Part shown: in pieces, positions 1-11,873 of the stretch | Layout: each line of letters opens with the position of its first letter | Position numbering within the stretch: position 1 is the stretch's first letter | Source: Panulirus ornatus | Lineage: Eukaryota > Arthropoda > Malacostraca > Decapoda > Palinuridae | Assembly (NCBI RefSeq): GCF_036320965.1 | Contig: NC_092249.1 | Coordinates: 9,935,279-9,999,278 of the forward strand | Reading direction: 5' to 3' | Length of the DNA stretch: 64,000 nt | The notes under the pieces: generated by a model | The model's database searches: none | The model's input: the letters and a program-made list of their open reading frames with translations, nothing else | Told to the model about the DNA's origin: nothing | Translations under genes and position numbers: made by a program

Positions 1-192
1 GAATCAAGGCATGTGAAGCGTCTGGGGTAAACCATGGAAAGCTGTGTAGGTATGTATATTTGCGTGTGTGGACGTATGTATATACATGCAGTATGGGGGG
101 GGGGGGGTGGCCATTTCTTTCGTCTGTTTCCTTGCGCTACCTCGCAAACGCGGGATACAGCGACAAAGTATAATAATAAATAATAATAAAAA
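1..192 (+). mobile_element. 3' end of an RTE-like LINE, with tail
   Basis: This stretch matches the 3' non-coding ends of the LINE fragments at 47886-48444 (inverted) and 55717-56278, starting just downstream of the ORF2 stop region. It includes the core GCTACCTCGCAAACGCGGGA at about 138-157 and then an A-rich AATAATA-type tail up to about 192. A short tandem-repeat tail rather than a plain poly(A) is usual for RTE-type elements. A run of 13 G's near 95-107 is absent from the other copies and is either slippage or sequencing noise. The element enters from outside the window, so its coding part is not visible here. Confidence 0.75.
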
Positions 193-2170
193 TATCTGTC
201 TAACCAACACCATTAACCCAGGTTAGTACAGCTTCTGATATTCTTCACATACATCTTAATGTCTATTGCACTTATAAAAGTGCCTCTGATTTTTACACCT
301 TACACGCAAAGTTGATCATAATGTGACCAAATTCGTTCACAAACCATTCCTTGTGGCACATTCTACTGAAACATCACATGCTTTTGCACCTATTCTATAC
401 TCGCACTCAAAAAAAAGAAAAATACTTAAAAGACCAGATTGCTACTGGCCGAGTATCATTTTAAATCAAAAACCAGCACTAGAACCTGTGGAGATATTGG
501 AAAGAAAATTAACAAATGCGCAACAACTAATCGGCTTTTGGAGGAGGCACTTTACCACAATGTGTACTCAGATATGTTTTTTCTTTGCATTTCACAAGTC
601 CTCAGAGATAACATGCTAGATTATTACCTTCCTTTCTATATACATTGATCATAATGACGGCCTCTTCCAAACACGAGCGATGAGATGAACTAAATGAAAT
701 ATTTTTCGATAAGTACAAATGAAAACATTAAAGTTAGTGAAGGTACTTGGCAATCTGATCTACCTTGTTGGTCGTTAAAGACCCTCGATTACACGTTTGC
801 TCTCCGAGACTGATTTGATATTTCGCCATGTTAAATGCTCATGTTTCTTTGTGTTTCTGTGACTAATTTTGTACACTACACAGAGGTCACTGAAGTAAGA
901 AGTTATAGATAGCTTTCCTAGGACCCTGGTATGCAAGGGTGTATGTTTCAATGAGTGTCTGGTGGCTGCCAACCTCACGCTTGCCTGGCCTCGCCTTCTC
1001 ACTCCCGGCCTGGCATAGGCTGTGTATCTGCTGTCTGGTGAGTCTTTCAGTATCAGAGTTAGTGTAGAGGCCTTGTGGTTCATACGGTGATCTGCATTCG
1101 CTAGGTAAGTATTATTGTTACTCTGTTATAGTAGAGCGTTTGTTTTATTCATATGATGATTTTGGAATGATAGAGTGACACAGATCACATAGACCTAAGG
1201 TTCAGGTCTGACCATAACACTGGTGAAAACGAATGAGTTTCCTAACGGTGCTCTTTTTGTGACTCGTTCGTGAATCCTCCTATTCATGTTTTTGATCAAT
1301 CTAATCGTACCCCTAGACAATCGACTCGTAACAATGTAGACTTGGAGCGAAACAGCAGAAAGATAATGTGTGCAACACTAACGTCATCTTGTTAGCGTCG
1401 TAGTCTAAATGTTGTTTTGGTCCATTATGCCACCTTGAATGACACTGAGAACGCTGCTGTATGTATGATCTTGAGTAAGCACATTTAGTTCGGGACTTTA
1501 AGCCCATCTGTTATTACTTCCAGTTTTCGAGGGCTGGATGAAGGATATACGCAAGGATGGAATCGAGAACAGACGTCTCACAAGGCTGTCTCAAGGCTAC
1601 TACTGTTTATGTAAGCGATCAGATACAGAGAGATTAGTAAAGAAAAATTTGAGGAGAATATCTGTAAACTTTACATGTAGCTCAGGAGGTGCATGTTGCA
1701 AGTCGTAGAACTTTGCCCAATATTGTTCTCAAACTTATGACACTTCTCTCAGCTACTATTGGTGGATCACTCCATCACATGTTAACAGGGTCAGGGGTTG
1801 GAATTACATTCTCGAGAATAGATGGCTACGTGTTTTACAAAGGTGAGTTTACCGTCTATCCTTGTCAAATCCCCAGGACCCCCAGTCCACATCCAGCCAT
1901 GAAATGACAAGTTGCATCGTCCACTCTTGCAAACTTCCTAAATGTTTCCCTTCTCATACCTTACGTTTCGGGGCCCTCAACATGCACGATGTAGGGTAGC
2001 AAATGTCGAGAAACTCCCCTCATCTGTCCAAATATACAGTCATCATAGAAATTCTGGATGTATCGCCTTGCAAGGACAAGTCTCGTCTCCCTATTTGCAG
2101 AACTTTATTGTTCTTTTCCAGCGGGATGGAACACTTCAATCTTACCTCATTCATGTGACGTTTTGTTGTC
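193..2170. other. Unassigned sequence, no gene seen
   Basis: About 2 kb of non-repetitive sequence. Open frames are short, on both strands, and none resembles a family I know. A good consensus 5' splice site (AGGTAAGT) lies near 1103-1110 after a moderately GC-rich stretch (about 960-1080), so a small untranslated exon cannot be excluded, but nothing else supports one. Confidence 0.5.
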
Positions 2171-2185
2171 TTAGGGGAGACACGA

Positions 2186-2476
2186 TAACTGAAGTTCTTG
2201 CGTATGGTCGAGAGCTGATGTGTGCGTTGACCCTCTCGCAGCTTCTGTTAGTCTCCGATCGACTTCTGAAGTTAAAATCCGTGGACGACCACCTCTAGGC
2301 CGAGTAGCAAGGGTTCCTTCCCATCCCATCGTCGTATCCAGTTCTTCACTTGTCCTAATAGCAATACCTTTAGCTCGGGCGATGGCTTTCAGAGGCGTAC
2401 CCGTGTCCTTCATACCAGTGATGGCTACCCTGCTGCAGATTATCTTGGGGCGATCAGAAAGTCCCGTAGGAACGTG
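2186..2476 (-). pseudogene. Tc1-like transposase, N-terminal DNA-binding fragment
   Basis: An open frame on the minus strand (2171-2500) encodes about 95 residues resembling the paired-like helix-turn-helix region of Tc1/mariner transposases. The segment TGTPLKAIARAKGIA fits the first subdomain. It is followed by a spacer, GTLATRPRGGRPRILTSEV with the typical GRPR linker (residues 71-74), and DRRLTEAAR, the start of the second subdomain. The family is normally about 340 residues with a catalytic DDE/DDD domain; no catalytic domain in frame is visible downstream (below 2170). The first seven residues of the open frame come from satellite sequence, so the real start is lost. It is a dead fragment at the left edge of the satellite. 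The family call rests on motif pattern only. Confidence 0.6.
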
Positions 2477-4933
2477 GCCTTTGGTCTTTGGCGCCGCCAA
2501 AGGGGCTTTAGATTAAACCTTCAATTATCCTGTTCATTTCTGGATGCCCCCACACCATTCTCATGGCCTTTGGCACCGCCAAATGTGCTTTAAAGTTATT
2601 CTTCAATTTGTCGCTTTCACTCTGAATGTCGCCATTCCCCTGTAATAGCACTTAGCTCCGCTAAATGGGATTTAAGTTAAAACTTCTATTTACCTCTTTA
2701 TTTCTGGATGCCCTGCCACTCTAATAGCCTTTGACGCCGTCAAAGGGGCTTTAAAGTAAACGTTCATTTGGTCGCTTTCACTCTGGATGCTGCTATGCCC
2801 CTGTAATGGCCTTTGGCACTGACAAATGGGCTTTAAATTAAACTGTGCTTTTTCCTCCAAATTTCTGGATGGCCCCACGCCACTCTAATGGCCCCTTGCG
2901 CCAAGAAAGGGGCTTTAGAGTAAACCTTCAATATATTGCTTTCACTCTGGATGCCGCAATGCCCCTGTAATGGCGTTTGTCGCCGTCAAAGAGGCTTTAG
3001 ATTAAACCTTCAATTTTTCTGTGGCTCTGAATGCCGCCACGCCACTCTCATGGATTTAGCGCCGCAAAAGGGGGCTTTAAGTTCAACTTTGCATCTACCT
3101 CATAATTTCTGAATGCCCCCAAGCAATTCTAATAGCCTTTGGCGCCACCAAATTGGCTCTAAATAAAACCTTCAATTTGTCGCTTTTACTCTGGATGCCG
3201 CCATGCCCCTGTAATGGCCTTTGGCGCTTTCAAAGAGGCTTTAGATTAAACCTTCAATGTGCCTCATTAACTCTGGTTGCGCCTACGCCAATCTAATGGC
3301 CCTTTGCGCCTGCAAAGTGGCTTAAAAGCTAACCTTCAATATGTCGCTTTCACTCCGGATGCCGCTATTCCCCTGTGATGGCTTTTGTTGCCGCCAAAGG
3401 GCCTTTAAACTGAACCTTCACTTGCTTCTTTATGTTTATATACCCCCACGCCACTCTAATGGCCTTTCGCGCCGCTAAAGGAGCTTTGAATTACAACTTC
3501 ATTTAGTCGCTTTCACTCTGGGTGCCACTATTCCCCTGTAATGGCCTATGGCGCCACAAGAGGGGCTTTAGATTAAACCTTCTATATACTTCTTTATTTC
3601 TGTATGCCCCACGCCACTCTCATGGTCTTTGGCACAGCCAAAAGGGGCTTTAAATATAACCTTTAATTTGTCGCTTTCACTCTGATGCAACCATTCCCAT
3701 GTAATGTCTTTTGGCAACGCCAAAGGGGGCTTTGAATTTAACCTTCATTTGGTCGCATTTACTGTGGTTACCGCTAAGTCCCTGTAGTGGCCTTTGGCAC
3801 AGCCATTCGGGCTTTAAGCTAAACCTTCCATTTACTTCATTAATTCTGGATGCCCCCACGCCACTCTAATGGCCTTTGGCGCCGCCAAAGGAGCTTTAAA
3901 GTAAACACTTAATTTGTCGCTTTCATTCTGCATACTGCCATGCCTCTGTAATGGCCTTTGGTGCCGCAAAAGGGGTTTTATGTTAAACTTTCAATTTGCG
4001 TATTTGTTTCTCGACGCCCCTATGCCACTGTAATGACATTTGGCGCCGCCAAAGGAGCTTTGAAGTTAACCTTTAATTGGTCGCTTTCACTCTGCATGCC
4101 GCTAAGCCCATCTAATGGCTTTTGGCGCCGCCAAAGGGGCTTGAGATTAAACATTCAATTTGACTCTTTATTTCTGAATGTCTCCACGCCAATACAATGA
4201 TCTTTGGCGCAACCAAAGTTCTTTAAAGTAGACCCGCAATTTGTCACTTTTACACTGGATGCCGCTATGCCCCTGTAATGGCCTTTGGCGCAGCAAAAGG
4301 GGCTTTAAATTAAATCTTCATTTTGCCTCATTTATTCTGAAGGCCCTCACGCCAGTATAATCGCGGTTGGCGCCGCAAAAGGGACTTTAAAGTAAACCTT
4401 AATTAGTCACTTTAACTCTGGATTCCGTCATGCCCTTATAATGACCTTTTGCGGCACTAAATATAGTTTGAATTAAACCTTCAAATTGCCTCTTTATTTC
4501 TGGATGCCCCTACGCCACTCTTATGGTCTTTGGCGCCGATAAAGGAGATCTAAATTAAACCTTCAATGTGTGACTTTCTCTCTGGATGCAGCTGTGCCCC
4601 GGTAATGGCCAATGGCGCCACGAAAGAGGCTTTTGGTAAACCTTCACTTGTTTGGTTTCCTTCTGGATGCCGCTATGCCCTACTAATAGCCTTTCTCTCC
4701 GACAAAGTGGTTTCAAAGTAAACCCTACATTTGCCTCCAAATTTCTGGGTGCCCCCAAGACACTCTAATGGCCTTTGACGCTTCCAAAGAGGTTTTAAAA
4801 TAAACTTTCTATTTGTTGCATTCACTCTGGATGCGGCCACGCCCCTGTAATGTCCTATGGCGCCGCCAAAGGGCTTTAGATTATACCTTCATTTTGCCTC
4901 AATGAGTCTTGATACCCCACGTCACTCTAATGG

Positions 4934-5097
4934 CCTTTGGTGCCGCCAAAGGGGCTTTAAAGTTAACCTTTAATTTGTTGCTTTCACTCTGGAGGCCGCC
5001 ATTTCCCTGTAATGGCCTTTGGCGTCGCCAGAGTGGCTTTAGATTAAACCTTCAATTTGCCTATTTATTTTTGGATGCCCCCACGCTACTCTAATTG
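4934..5097. repeat. Example of one 164-bp dimer unit of the satellite
   Basis: A representative pair of monomers, given to define the unit. The first (4934-5015) has the CTTTCACTCTGGAGGCC-type centre and ends CCCTGTAATGG. The second (5016-5097) has the ATTTATTTTTGGATGCCCCC centre and ends CTACTCTAATTG. Each begins with the dyad box. The dyad arms are CCTTTGGC and GCCAAAGG around a 3-base spacer, so each monomer can in principle form an 8-bp hairpin or be read the same on both strands by a dimeric protein. Confidence 0.9.
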
Positions 5098-6691
5098 CCT
5101 GTGACGCCTCGAAAGGGGTTGTAAAATAAACCTCTCATTTGCCTCCTAATTTCTGGATGCTTCCACGCCAATCTAACGGCCCTTGGCGTCACCAAAGGAG
5201 ATTTGAAATAGACCTTCAATCTGTCGTGTTCACTCTGGATGCCACCATGCCCCTGTAATGGCCTGTAATTAAATCTCGTTTGCTTCTTTATTTTTGTATG
5301 CTCCCACGTTAATCTAATGGTGTTTAGAGCCGCCAAATGGCTTTAAAGTAAACCTTCAATATGTCACTTTCACTCTAGATGCCGCCATTCCCCTGTAATG
5401 GCCTTTAGCGCCGCCAAAGAGTCTTTAAATTAAGCCTTCTATTTGCGTATTTAGTTCTGTATTCCCAACGCCACTCTCATGATCTTTGGCGCCGTCAAAG
5501 GGCTTTAAATGTAACTCTTAATTTGTCACTTTCACTCTGGATGCCGCCATTCCCTTGTAATGTCGTTTGGCGACGCCAAAGGGGCTTCAAATTGAAATTA
5601 CATTTGGTCGCATTTACTGTGGATACCACTATGCCCCTGTAATGGCCTTTTGCGCCGCCAAAGGGGCTTTGAGTTAAACCTTCCGTTTACCTCTAATTTT
5701 GTGTGCCCCCACCCCACTCTAATGGCCTTTGGCTCCGCCAAAGGGGTTTCAGAGTTAACCTTCAATTTGTCGCTTTCACTCTGGATGCCGCCAAGCTCAT
5801 GTAATGGCTTTTTTCGCCGCCAAAGGGGCTTTAGATTAACATTCATTTTGCCTTATTTATTCTGAATGCTCTCACGCCACTCTAAAGTTAGCCTTTAATT
5901 TGTCGCTTTCACTCTGGATGCCGCCATTTCCTTGTAATGGCCTTTGGCGTCGCCAGAGGGGCTTTGAATCAAGCCTTCAATTTGCCTATTCTATTTTAGA
6001 TGGCCCCACGCCACTCTAGTTGCCTCTGAAGCCGCGAAAGGGGCTTTGAAGTAAATTTTCATTAAGTCGTTTTCTCTCTGGATGTCGCTATGCCCTTGAA
6101 ATAACCTTTTGCGCCGAGAAAGGTGCAGTAAGATAAAGTTATCATTTGCCTCCTAATTTCTGGATGCTTTCACGGGAATCTAATGGCCTTTGACGTCGCC
6201 AAAGGGGACTTGAAGTAGACTTTCAATCTGTCGCGTTCACTAAGGATGCCGCCATGCCACTGTAATGGCATTTGGTGCCTTGAAAGAGGCTTTAAATAAA
6301 ACCTATAATTTGCTTCTTTATTTTTGTATGACCCCACGCCAATCTGATGGTGTTTAGAGCAGCCAAAGTGGTTTTAAAGTTAACCTTCCACATGTCACTT
6401 TCACTCTAGATGCCGCTATTCCATTGTAATGGCCTTTTGGCGCCGCTAAAGGGGCTTTTAATTTAAATTTCTATTTGCCTCTTTATTCCTGTATTTCGCC
6501 ACGCCACTCTCATGGTCTTTGGCGCCGATAAAGGGCTTTATATGTAACCTTCAATTCGTCGCTTTCACTCAGGATGCCGCCATTCCCTTTTAATGTCGTT
6601 TGGCAACGCCAAAGGGAGCTTTAGATTAAACCTTCATTAGGTCGCATTCACTCTGGATACCGCTATGCCCCTGCAAAGGCCTTTGGCGCTC

Positions 6692-8955
6692 CCAAAGGGG
6701 CTTTAAGTTAAATCTTCCATTTACCTCATTAATTCTGGATGCCCCCATGCCACTCTAATGGCCCTTGGCTCCGCCAAAGGAGTTTCAAAATAAACATTCA
6801 ATTTGTCGCTCCCACTCTGGACACTGCCATGCTCCTGTAATGGCCTTTGGCACCGTCAAAGGAGCTTTAAGTTAAACCTTCAATATGCATCTTTTTTTTT
6901 CGATGCCACCACGCCACTCTAATGGCATTTGGCGCCGCTAAAGTTGCTTTGAAGTTAACCTTTAATTTGTCGCTTTCACTCTGGATGCCGCCAAGCCCAT
7001 GTAATGGCATTTGGCGCCGCCAAATGGGCTTTAGATTAAACATTCAATTTGACTCTTTATTTCTGGATGTCTCCACGACACTACAATGACCTTTGGCGCA
7101 GCCAAAGGTGCTTTAAGATAAACCTTCAATTTGTCGCTTTTACTCTGGATGCCGCTATGCCCCTGTAATGGCATTTGGCGCAGCAAAAGGGGCTTTAGAT
7201 TAAACCTTCATTTTGCCACTCTAATCGCCTTTGGCGCCGCAAAAGGGGCTTTAAAGTAAACCTTGATTTGTAGCTTTAACTCTGGATGCTCCCATGCCCC
7301 TATAATGACCTTTTGCGCCACTAAAGGTAGTTTAAATCAAACCTTCAATTTTCTCTAATTCTGGATGCCGTCACGGAACTCTAATGGCCTATGGCGCCGA
7401 CAAAGGAGCTCTAAGTTAAACCTTCAATGTGTGACTTTCTCTCTGGATGCAGCTGTGCCCCGGTAATGGCCTTTGGCGCTCACAAAAAAGGCGTTATGGT
7501 AAACCTTCATTTGTTTCCATTCCTTCTGGATACCGCTAATCCCTTCTAATGGCCTTTGTCTCCGACAAAGGGGTTTTAAATTAAACCTTGCACTTGCTTC
7601 CAAATTTCTGGGTGCCCCCACGACACTCTAATGGCCTTTGGCGCTGCCAAAGAGGCTTTAAAGTGATCCTTTTATTTGTCGCATTCACTCTGGATGCCGC
7701 CATGCCCATGTAATGTCCTTTGGCGCCCCCAAACGGTTTAGATTATACTTTCAATTTGCCACATTAACTTTTGATGCCCCAACGCCACTCGAATGGCCTT
7801 TAATGCCGCCCAAGGGGTTTCAAAGTTAACCTTCAATTTGTCGCTTTCACACTGGATGCCGCCATTTCCCTGTAATGGCCTTTGGCGTCGCCAGAGGTGC
7901 TTTGAATTAAACCTTTAATTTGCCTATCAATTTCGGATGCCCCCACTGCACTCTAATTGCCTGTGACGCCGCCAAAGGGGCTTAAAAGTAAACTTTCATT
8001 AGGTCGTTTTCTCTCTAGATGTCGCTATGCCCTTGTAATAGCCTTTTGCGCGGAGAAAGGTCCTGCAAAATAAACCTATTATTTGCTTCCTAAATTTTGG
8101 ATGCTTCCACAAAATATAATGGCCTTTGGCGTCGCCAAAGGGGATTTGAAATAGACCTTCAATCTTTCGCGTTCACTCTAGATGCCGCCCTGCCCCTGTA
8201 ATGGGCTTTGGTGCCTTGAAAGAGATTTTAAATGAAACCTACAGTAGTTTATTTTTGTATGCCCCTAAGCCAATCTAATGGTGTTTAGAGCCGCCAAAGT
8301 GGCCTCAATATGTCACTTTCAATCTGGATGCCGCCATTCCCCTCTACTGGCCTTTGGCGCCGCCAAAGGGGATTAGAATTAAACCTTCTATTTGCCTCTT
8401 TATTTCTGTATTTCCCCACGCCACTCTCATGGTCTTTGGCGCCGTCAAAGGGCTTTGAATGTAACCTTAAATTTGTCGCTTTCTCTCTGGATGCCGTTAT
8501 TCCTCTGTAATGTCGTTTGGCGACGCCAAAGGGGGCTTTAAATTAAACCTTCTTTTGGTCGCATTCACTCTGTATACCACTATGCCCCTGTAATGGCCTT
8601 TGGCTCTGCCAAAGGGGTTTCAAACTAAACATTCACTTTGTCGTTTTCACTCTGGATACCGCCATGCCCCTGTAATGGCCTTGGGCGCCAAAGGGGCTTT
8701 AAGTCAAAACTTCAATTTGCATCTTTAGTTTTCGATACCCCCACGTCACTCTAACGGCATTTCCCGCCGCCAAAGGGGCTTTAAAGTTAACCTTCAATTT
8801 GTCGCTTTCACTCTGGATGCCGCTAAGCCCATGTAATGGCTTTTGGCGCCGCCAAAGGGACTTTAGTTTAAACATTCAATTTGCCTCTTTATTTCTGGAT
8901 GTTTCCACGCCACTGCAATGATTTTTGACGTATCCAAAGGTGCTTTAAAATAAAA
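6692..8955. repeat. Satellite segmental duplication, copy 1
   Basis: About 2.26 kb of monomers recurs nearly unchanged at 9529-11873, offset 2,833-2,837 bp. Diagnostic variants shared by both copies include the unusual GCTCACAAAAAAGGCGTTAT block (near 7475 and 10314) and the CCTACAGTAGTTTATTTTTG block (near 8238 and 11071). Copy 1 lacks one 82-bp monomer that copy 2 has near 11428-11510. Confidence 0.85.
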
Positions 8956-9528
8956 TTCATTAGGTTGTTTTCTCTCTGGATGTCGCTATGCCCCTGTAAT
9001 AGCCTTTTGCGCCGAGAAAGGTCCTGTAAAATAAGCCTCTTATTTGCTTCCTAAATTCTGGATGCTTCCAGGAAAATCTAATGGCCTTTGGCGTCGCCAA
9101 AGGGGATTTGAAATAGACCTTCAATCTGTTGCATTTACTCTAGATGACGCCATGCCCCTGTAATGGCCATTGGTGCCTCGAAAGAGGCTTTAGATGAAAC
9201 CTACAATTAGTTTCTATGTTTTTGTATGCCCCCACGGCAATCTAATGGTTTTTAGAGCCGCCAAAATGGCTTCAATATGTCAATTTCACTTTAGATGCCG
9301 CCATTCCCCTGTACTGGCCTTTGGCGCCGCCAAAAGGGCTTTAAATTAAGCCTTCTATTTGCCTCTTTATTTCTGTATTTCCCCACGTCAAATTCATGGT
9401 CTTTGGCGCCGTCAAAGGGCTTTAAATGTAACCTTCAATTTGTCGTTTTCACTCTGGATGCCGCCATTCCCTTGTAATGTCGTTTTCCAACGCCAAAGGT
9501 GGCTTTAAATTAAAACTCCATTTGGTCG

Positions 9529-11873
9529 CCAAAGGGGCTTTAAGTTAAATCTTCCATTTACCTCATTAATTCTGGATGCCCCCACGCCACTCTAATGGCC
9601 CTTGGCTCCGCCAAAGGGGTTTCAAAATAAACATTCAATTTGTCGCTCCCACTCTGGACACTGCCATGCTCCTGTAATGGCCTTTGGCACCGTCAAAGTA
9701 GCTTTAAGTTAAACCTTCAATATGCATCTTTATTTTTCGATGCCACCACGCCACTCTAAGGGCATTTGGCGCCGCTAAAGTTGCTTTGAAGTTAACCTTT
9801 AATTTGTCGCTTTCACTTTGGATGCCGCCAAGCCCATGTACTGGCTTTTGGCGCCGCCAAATGGGCTTTAGATTAAACATTCAATTTGACTCTTTATTTC
9901 TGGATGTCTCCACGACATTACAATGACCTTTGGCGCAGCCAAAGGTGCTTTAAGATAAACCTTCAATTTGTCGCTTTTACTCTGGATGCCGCTATGCCCC
10001 TGTAATGGCATTTGGCGCAGCAAAAGGGGCTTTAGAATAAACCTTCATTTTGTCTCTCTAATCGGCTTTGTCGCCGCAAAAGGGGCTTTAAAGTAAATCT
10101 TGATTTGTAACTTTAACTCTGGATGCTCCCATGCCCCTATAATGACCTTTTGCGCCACTAAAGGTAGTTTAAATCAAACCTTCAATTTTCTCTAATTCTG
10201 GATGCCGTCACGGAACTCTAATGGCCTATGGCGCCGACAAAGGAGCTCTAAGTTAAACGTTCAATTTGTGACTTTCTCTCTGGATGCAGCTGTGCCCCGG
10301 TAATGGCCTTTGGCGCTCACAAAAAAGGCGTTATAGTAAACCTTCATTTGTTTTCATTCCTTCTGGATACCGCTAATCCCTTTTAATGGCCTTTGGCACA
10401 AAGGGGTTTTAGATTAAACCTTGCACTTGCTTCCAAATTTCTGGGTGCCCCCACGACACTCTAATTGCCTTTGGCGCTGCCAAAGAGGCTTCAAAGTGAT
10501 CCTTTTATTTGTCGCATTCACTTTGGATGCCGCCATGCCCATGTAATGTCTTTTGGAGCCCCCAAACGGTTTAGGTTATACTTTCAATTTGCCACATTAA
10601 CTTTTGATGCCCCAACGCCACTCGAATGGCCTTTAATGCCGCCCAAGGGGTTTCAAAGTTAACCTTCAATTTGTCGCTTTCACGCTGGATGCCGCCATTT
10701 CCCTGTAATGGCCTTTGGCGTCGCCAGAGGTGCTTTGAATTAAACCTTTAATTTGCCTATCAATTTCGGATGCCCCCACTGCACTCTAATTGCCTGTGAC
10801 GCCGCCAAAGGGGCTTAAAAGTAAACTTTCATTAGGTCGTTTTCTCTCTAGATGTCGCTATGCCCTTGTAATAGCCTTTTGCGCGGAGAAAGGTCCTGCA
10901 AAATAAACCTATTATTTGCTTCCTAAATTTTGGATGCTTCCACAAAATATAATGGCCTTTGGCGTCGCCAAAGGGGATTTGAAATAGACCTTCAATCTTT
11001 CGCGTTCACTCTAGATGCCGCCCTGCCCCTGTAATGGGCTTTGGTGCCTTGAAAGAGATTTTGAATGAAACCTACAGTAGTTTATTTTTGTATGCCCCTA
11101 AGCCAATCTAATGGTGTTTAGAGCCGCCAAAGTGGCCTCAATATGTCACTTTCAATCTGGATGCCGCCATTCCCCTCTACTGGCCTTTGGCGCCGCCAAA
11201 GGGGATTAGAATTAAACCTTCTATTTGCCTCTTTATTTCTGTATTTCCCCACGCCACTCTCATGGTCTTTGGCGCCGTCAAAGGGCTTTGAATGAAACCT
11301 TAAATTTGTCGTTTTCTTTCTGGGTGCCGTTATTCCTCTGTAATGTCGTTTGGCGACGCCAAAGGGGGCTTTAAATTAAACCTTCTTTTGGTCGCATTCA
11401 CTCTGTATACCACTATGCCCCTGTAATGGGAGTTGGCGCCGCCAAAGGGGATTTAAGTTAAACCTTCCATTAACCGCATTAATTCTGGATGCCCCCACGC
11501 CACTCTAATAGCCTTTGGCTCTGCCAAAGGGGTTTCAAACTAAACACTCAATTTGTCGTTTTCACTCTGGATACCGCCATGCCCCTATAATGGCCTTTGG
11601 CGCCGCCAAAGGGGCTTTAAGTTAAACCTTCAATTTGCAACTTTGTTTTTCGATACCCCCACGTCACTCTAATGGCATTTCCCGCCGCCAAAGGGGCTTT
11701 AAAGTTAACCTTCAATTTGTCGCTTTCACTCTGGATGCCGCTAAGCCCATGTAATGGCTTTTGGCGCCGCCAAAGGGACTTTAGTTTAAACATTCAATTT
11801 GCCTCTTTATTTCTGGATGTTTCCACGCCACTGCAATGATTTTTGGCGTAACCAAAGGTGCTTTAAAGTAAAC
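9529..11873. repeat. Satellite segmental duplication, copy 2
   Basis: This is the second copy of 6692-8955, about 2.35 kb, with one additional monomer. Its left boundary (about 9525-9529) breaks the 82-bp register: the text runs from TTTGGTCG directly into CCAAAGGGGC, skipping the second half of a monomer. That marks the recombination junction. At the right end the two copies diverge inside a GGTGCTTTAAA box. Confidence 0.85.

Noticed and set aside
1095..1115. Exon with a 5' splice donor
   Set aside because: An AGGTAAGT match alone is common; no coding exon, acceptor or promoter could be paired with it.
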